64,000 nt of DNA from Lanius collurio. Taxonomy: Eukaryota; Chordata; Aves; Passeriformes; Laniidae. A program made the translations under genes and the position numbers. Shown in pieces: positions 61,092 through 64,000 of this stretch (position 1 is its first letter; every line of letters starts with the position of its first letter). The notes below the pieces were generated by a model. The model did no database searches and had not been told where the DNA came from. It worked only from the letters and a program-made list of their open reading frames with translations. The stretch covers positions 3,822,711 to 3,886,710 of the forward strand of contig JACBWW010000021.1 of the NCBI GenBank assembly GCA_020086605.1, written 5' to 3'.

Positions 61092-62339
61092 CTTGCTACC
61101 CTCAATGACATCAAGACTACATAAATACAGTATTTAACATTTAGGAGACCAGGGCTTTCCTTAGGGACAAAGTGGTCATTTGCTAATGATCCATCACACA
61201 GACAATATAACCAAAATGCACAATTCTGTACAAATTCCTTCCACTCTTCTGTAGGGCAATGTACTTTGAAGCAGAGCAGCTCTGCCTCACAACATCATCC
61301 CACTGCTCACTGCTATTGTAGCTCTCCCTTCTCTGCACATTTTCAAAGAGGAAATCAAGACTGCATTGAAAATGGACAAGGGAGGCAGAGATGCAACCAG
61401 AGATAGACTGCTACAGGATGCATTTCTGGCTGACTGATACTTCCAGTTTCTAGAGATTATGGAGAAGCATATGTTTGAATATATGGCAATAGCCTCTTAA
61501 GTTAATTTTCCTATGTTACTGCAGAACATATATCAAAATACATGTATTCCATAAGAAACTATGCTATCATTATGTGTGATTAAGGAAAACAAGTTTATAT
61601 AGCAGTACAGTGCATGAGAAAATTAATTAACATATTTAGCATGCAGAGAGATGGATTTCAGCCAGCACAAGACAGAAGGAAGGGGATTCAAGCACTGAAC
61701 GTGGTGTGAGACAGTCAGAACTGGCATCGGGAAAGAGCAGGTAGGAGGTTAATTAGCACAAGATTTGGAGAATGGGAGAAAATGCAGCAATAGAGAAGAA
61801 AAGCAAATGGCCCTTGCTAAAAAACATCCGGTTGGCTTTCCCACAGAAATATTCCTATCTTTTTAATAAAAATGCTTGACTATACTAACAAATTACATTC
61901 AGTTCTCAGACCCTACCTCTTTTCTCTGAGTAGATTGTTTGCGACACAATAAATTTCCTATCAAGTACATCGCCAGGCATTTGTGGTAAAGCATTCTCTT
62001 CAAAAACTTCAAACCAAGACAAGCATTAATCTATGTTTGTGACATATACCTTGTTTAATGTCTTACACAGGCACATATGTCTGCAAAGTTACAGGTGGTG
62101 TCAGCTAAGATACTGTTTGCCTCATCAGTTCTAGATGCTTTTCCTGCTTAAAACTTCATTTCTCCCTTGCGTTCAAACTGAGATGGCAATACCCTCTACA
62201 TCACTTCTACATTTAGCCTACACACAATTACGAAAAGATGATGTTGTCAGAGCTGCACCATGAAGGACTTATCACAAATTCTGAAGTTTCTCCGGTCCCT
62301 CAAGTGTAACAAGATTAGTATGCAAATGTGGAATGGTTA

Positions 62340-62370
62340 AAAGAAAGGAAGGAAAGAAGAAAGAAGAGCA
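62340..62370. repeat. Short purine (GAAA/GGAA) tract
   Basis: About 30 bases consist only of A and G in GAAAGGAAGG and AAGAAAG units. Confidence 0.7.
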
Positions 62371-63519
62371 GTCTGGTGTATAAACCACTATGCACCCCTC
62401 CTGTATTAGCACAGGGTGTGTCTCAAGGGCTGCAAAAGCAACAGGGGATGTGATGTGCTCTGTAACCCACTTGACATGATCCCTCCCAGACAGTGGCACT
62501 GGTGGTTCTCAGAGGGAACAGTAAGCTTGGGGTGGCTCTACAAAAGCACCCCATACATGATTTTCCTACATGCTTTTTGAAGAAAAACATATTCAAATAT
62601 CCAAAAAGGTCAAAAAGTGAAGTCAAGAGAGCTAGATTACAATATAATATTATTTACTTATTTTATAAATTCATTGGTTTGATTAATTGTATACACAAAG
62701 TCATAGCCAAGCAAAGGGCAAGTGAGCAAGTCAGAGAACTGTCCCTATGGGACGTGAAGTAACTTTTTACTAAAAATTAATCTAACATATTTACAGAGTA
62801 AAACAAAAAAACCCAAAACAAAATCAAAAAGAAGAAAATTGTTCATTGTGTTTGAAGTCTCCACCTTTGTATTAAGAGACTGGTCCAGGACAAATTGCCT
62901 TCTGCTCTTGAAAATACTGCAGTTCTATTACTTGTGGTACTGTTCTGCCAATATTAAAACAGCTATAGCTAAATGTCAGTGCCTGCTTTTTGTAGAAAAC
63001 ATACACAACGTTGAGAAACAGTCTGCCCGAGTTTATGCTACTTTATCTGCACCATCCTTTCAGCACTACTCTTCAAATTGTGAACTGAGTTCTGAGAGGC
63101 TAAAAAATGACTGAAGGTTTTTATTTGACATAATTTGATTTCATAAAGAATCTTTAACATAAGACAATATTACTGCATAGTACTTTAATACCTTCTTTAA
63201 AGACTAATATACCTTATTCAAATGCATTTTAAGTAGTTTAATCAAAGAATGGAAAGCAGGCTTAAATGTTGCTCCCTCCTTCAAGTGTCAGAATAATTTC
63301 TCGAAAATCTCTGTCAAACATTCAGTTTCTGCAATTTACTCTAATTTAATAAAAACACAGTTTATTGGGGTTCTGTACTTGGACCCTGACAAGCCTGCAG
63401 CTGATTCACCCTCACACTAAACACTTAAAATCTTAAGCATCCTTAGTTTTTTCTGCTAACTCCTCCTAGCAGCTCGATTAGATGAGTCTTCTTCACTCAA
63501 AACAGGCTGAAATCCTTCA

Positions 63520-63800
63520 TTTCTTCCAGCGCTGTGTTATGTAAGGGACCCCGAGCAGTGCAGAAGGGGCGTGAGAGGTTTGCAACAGGCTCCTGGCAGC
63601 ACCGAGGTTGGCAGCTGCGGGCTGAGCAGCGCCCCCGCGCCCCAGGGGACCTGCTAGCGAGGGGCAGAGGCAGGATGCCGATGTGGGACACAGCTCTGCA
63701 GAGAGCTGTCCCTGAGGACAGGCCAAGGGCAGGAACTGCAGGTCTGAGCCCACCTGCAGGCTGGCTCCAGCTGTGCAGGAGAAGGTACAGTCTGCTTTGG
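63520..63800. other. GC-rich, CpG-rich patch near the right edge
   Basis: Ten CpG dinucleotides lie between 63528 and 63680, and GC content is high to about 63800, where a donor-like GAAG|GTACAG occurs (GT at 63785-63786). Three overlapping open frames (112 and 95 codons minus, 93 codons plus) mirror each other, which indicates few stop codons and not coding. Pyrimidine-rich DNA continues to the end of the window. A noncoding first exon or small promoter is possible, but unsupported. Confidence 0.4.
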
Positions 63801-64000
63801 TCAAACGGCTGCTGACTGCACGCCTTGCTTCCCACTGCTTCTGCCCCTGCTCCTCAAAGCTGCATCCCCTGCTTTTGGCTTATCCTCCTGCATCTCCTTT
63901 TCTGCTCAGGTTTAGACTCCAAATTCCCCTTCCCTTTTCTATAGGAGGCACAGTCCCTGCCAACTTCTTACTTCTGGCCCTGCTCCCAGGCTTTCTGCCC
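63801..64000. other. Pyrimidine-rich edge sequence
   Basis: The last 200 bp are rich in C and T on the plus strand (repeated cctgc/cttctg-like words) with no strict repeat unit and no open frame of note. The window ends inside this stretch. Confidence 0.5.

Larger units (their letters stand above)
60961..63519. other. Unique AT-rich noncoding stretch
   Basis: About 2.6 kb has no recognised gene or transposon. It contains an 11-bp tandem duplication (61070-61091), a GAAA/GGAA purine tract (62340-62370) and short frames below 95 codons. Confidence 0.5.

Overview
This window is almost certainly nuclear DNA from a bird. The evidence is a set of CR1 LINE copies in both orientations: young-looking 3' pieces, two roughly 1 kb pieces that still carry ORF2 reverse-transcriptase motifs, and strongly decayed older pieces. 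There is also one solo LTR. The background is AT-rich and poor in CpG, and I see no mammalian L1, Alu or B1 sequence. CR1 also occurs in crocodilians and turtles, so 'bird' is an inference from repeat type, the modest repeat density and base composition. I cannot name the species.

I find no protein-coding gene that I can defend, and no tRNA, rRNA, CRISPR array or prokaryote-style operon. Most open frames are 60-100 codons long, as expected by chance. Several are simply the sense or antisense reading of CR1 copies, or lie in GC-rich patches where stop codons are rare. The window is best read as intergenic DNA or the inside of a very large intron. A few splice-bounded short segments and one 252-codon open frame are recorded as weak candidates only.

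Layout. 1-120: a TTCC microsatellite and its decayed edge. 121-10138: unique AT-rich DNA with a TA repeat, a small hairpin, a poly-A run and a CpG-rich patch at 8.1-8.4 kb. 10139-10278: CR1 3' tail, plus strand. 10279-25700: unique DNA with a perfect 12-bp hairpin at 14.28 kb, an A/C-only tract at 15.95 kb and a CA microsatellite at 22.55 kb. 25701-26998: minus-strand CR1 that keeps reverse-transcriptase motif A but has lost the catalytic-centre segment through an internal deletion. 26999-36355: unique DNA with a minus-strand exon candidate at 27.57 kb. 36356-36425: short CR1 tail. 37027-37377: solo LTR on the minus strand. 38280-39299: plus-strand CR1. 41585-42343: longest open frame, over a CpG-rich patch. 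44056-44082: perfect hairpin beside an old CR1 tail. 45185-45885: ancient CR1 reverse-transcriptase fragment, minus strand. 47420-47600: densest CpG patch. 50897-50978: plus-strand exon candidate. 56770-56840 and 60780-60960: further CR1 3' remnants. 63520-63800: last CpG-rich patch, near the right edge.

There is no set of genes here that works together. The only coherent biology is retrotransposon history: at least two age classes of CR1 and one retroviral LTR left after recombination. I did not find a new biological system. The points most worth testing are the LTR call, the three splice-bounded segments, the 252-codon frame and the CpG patches.
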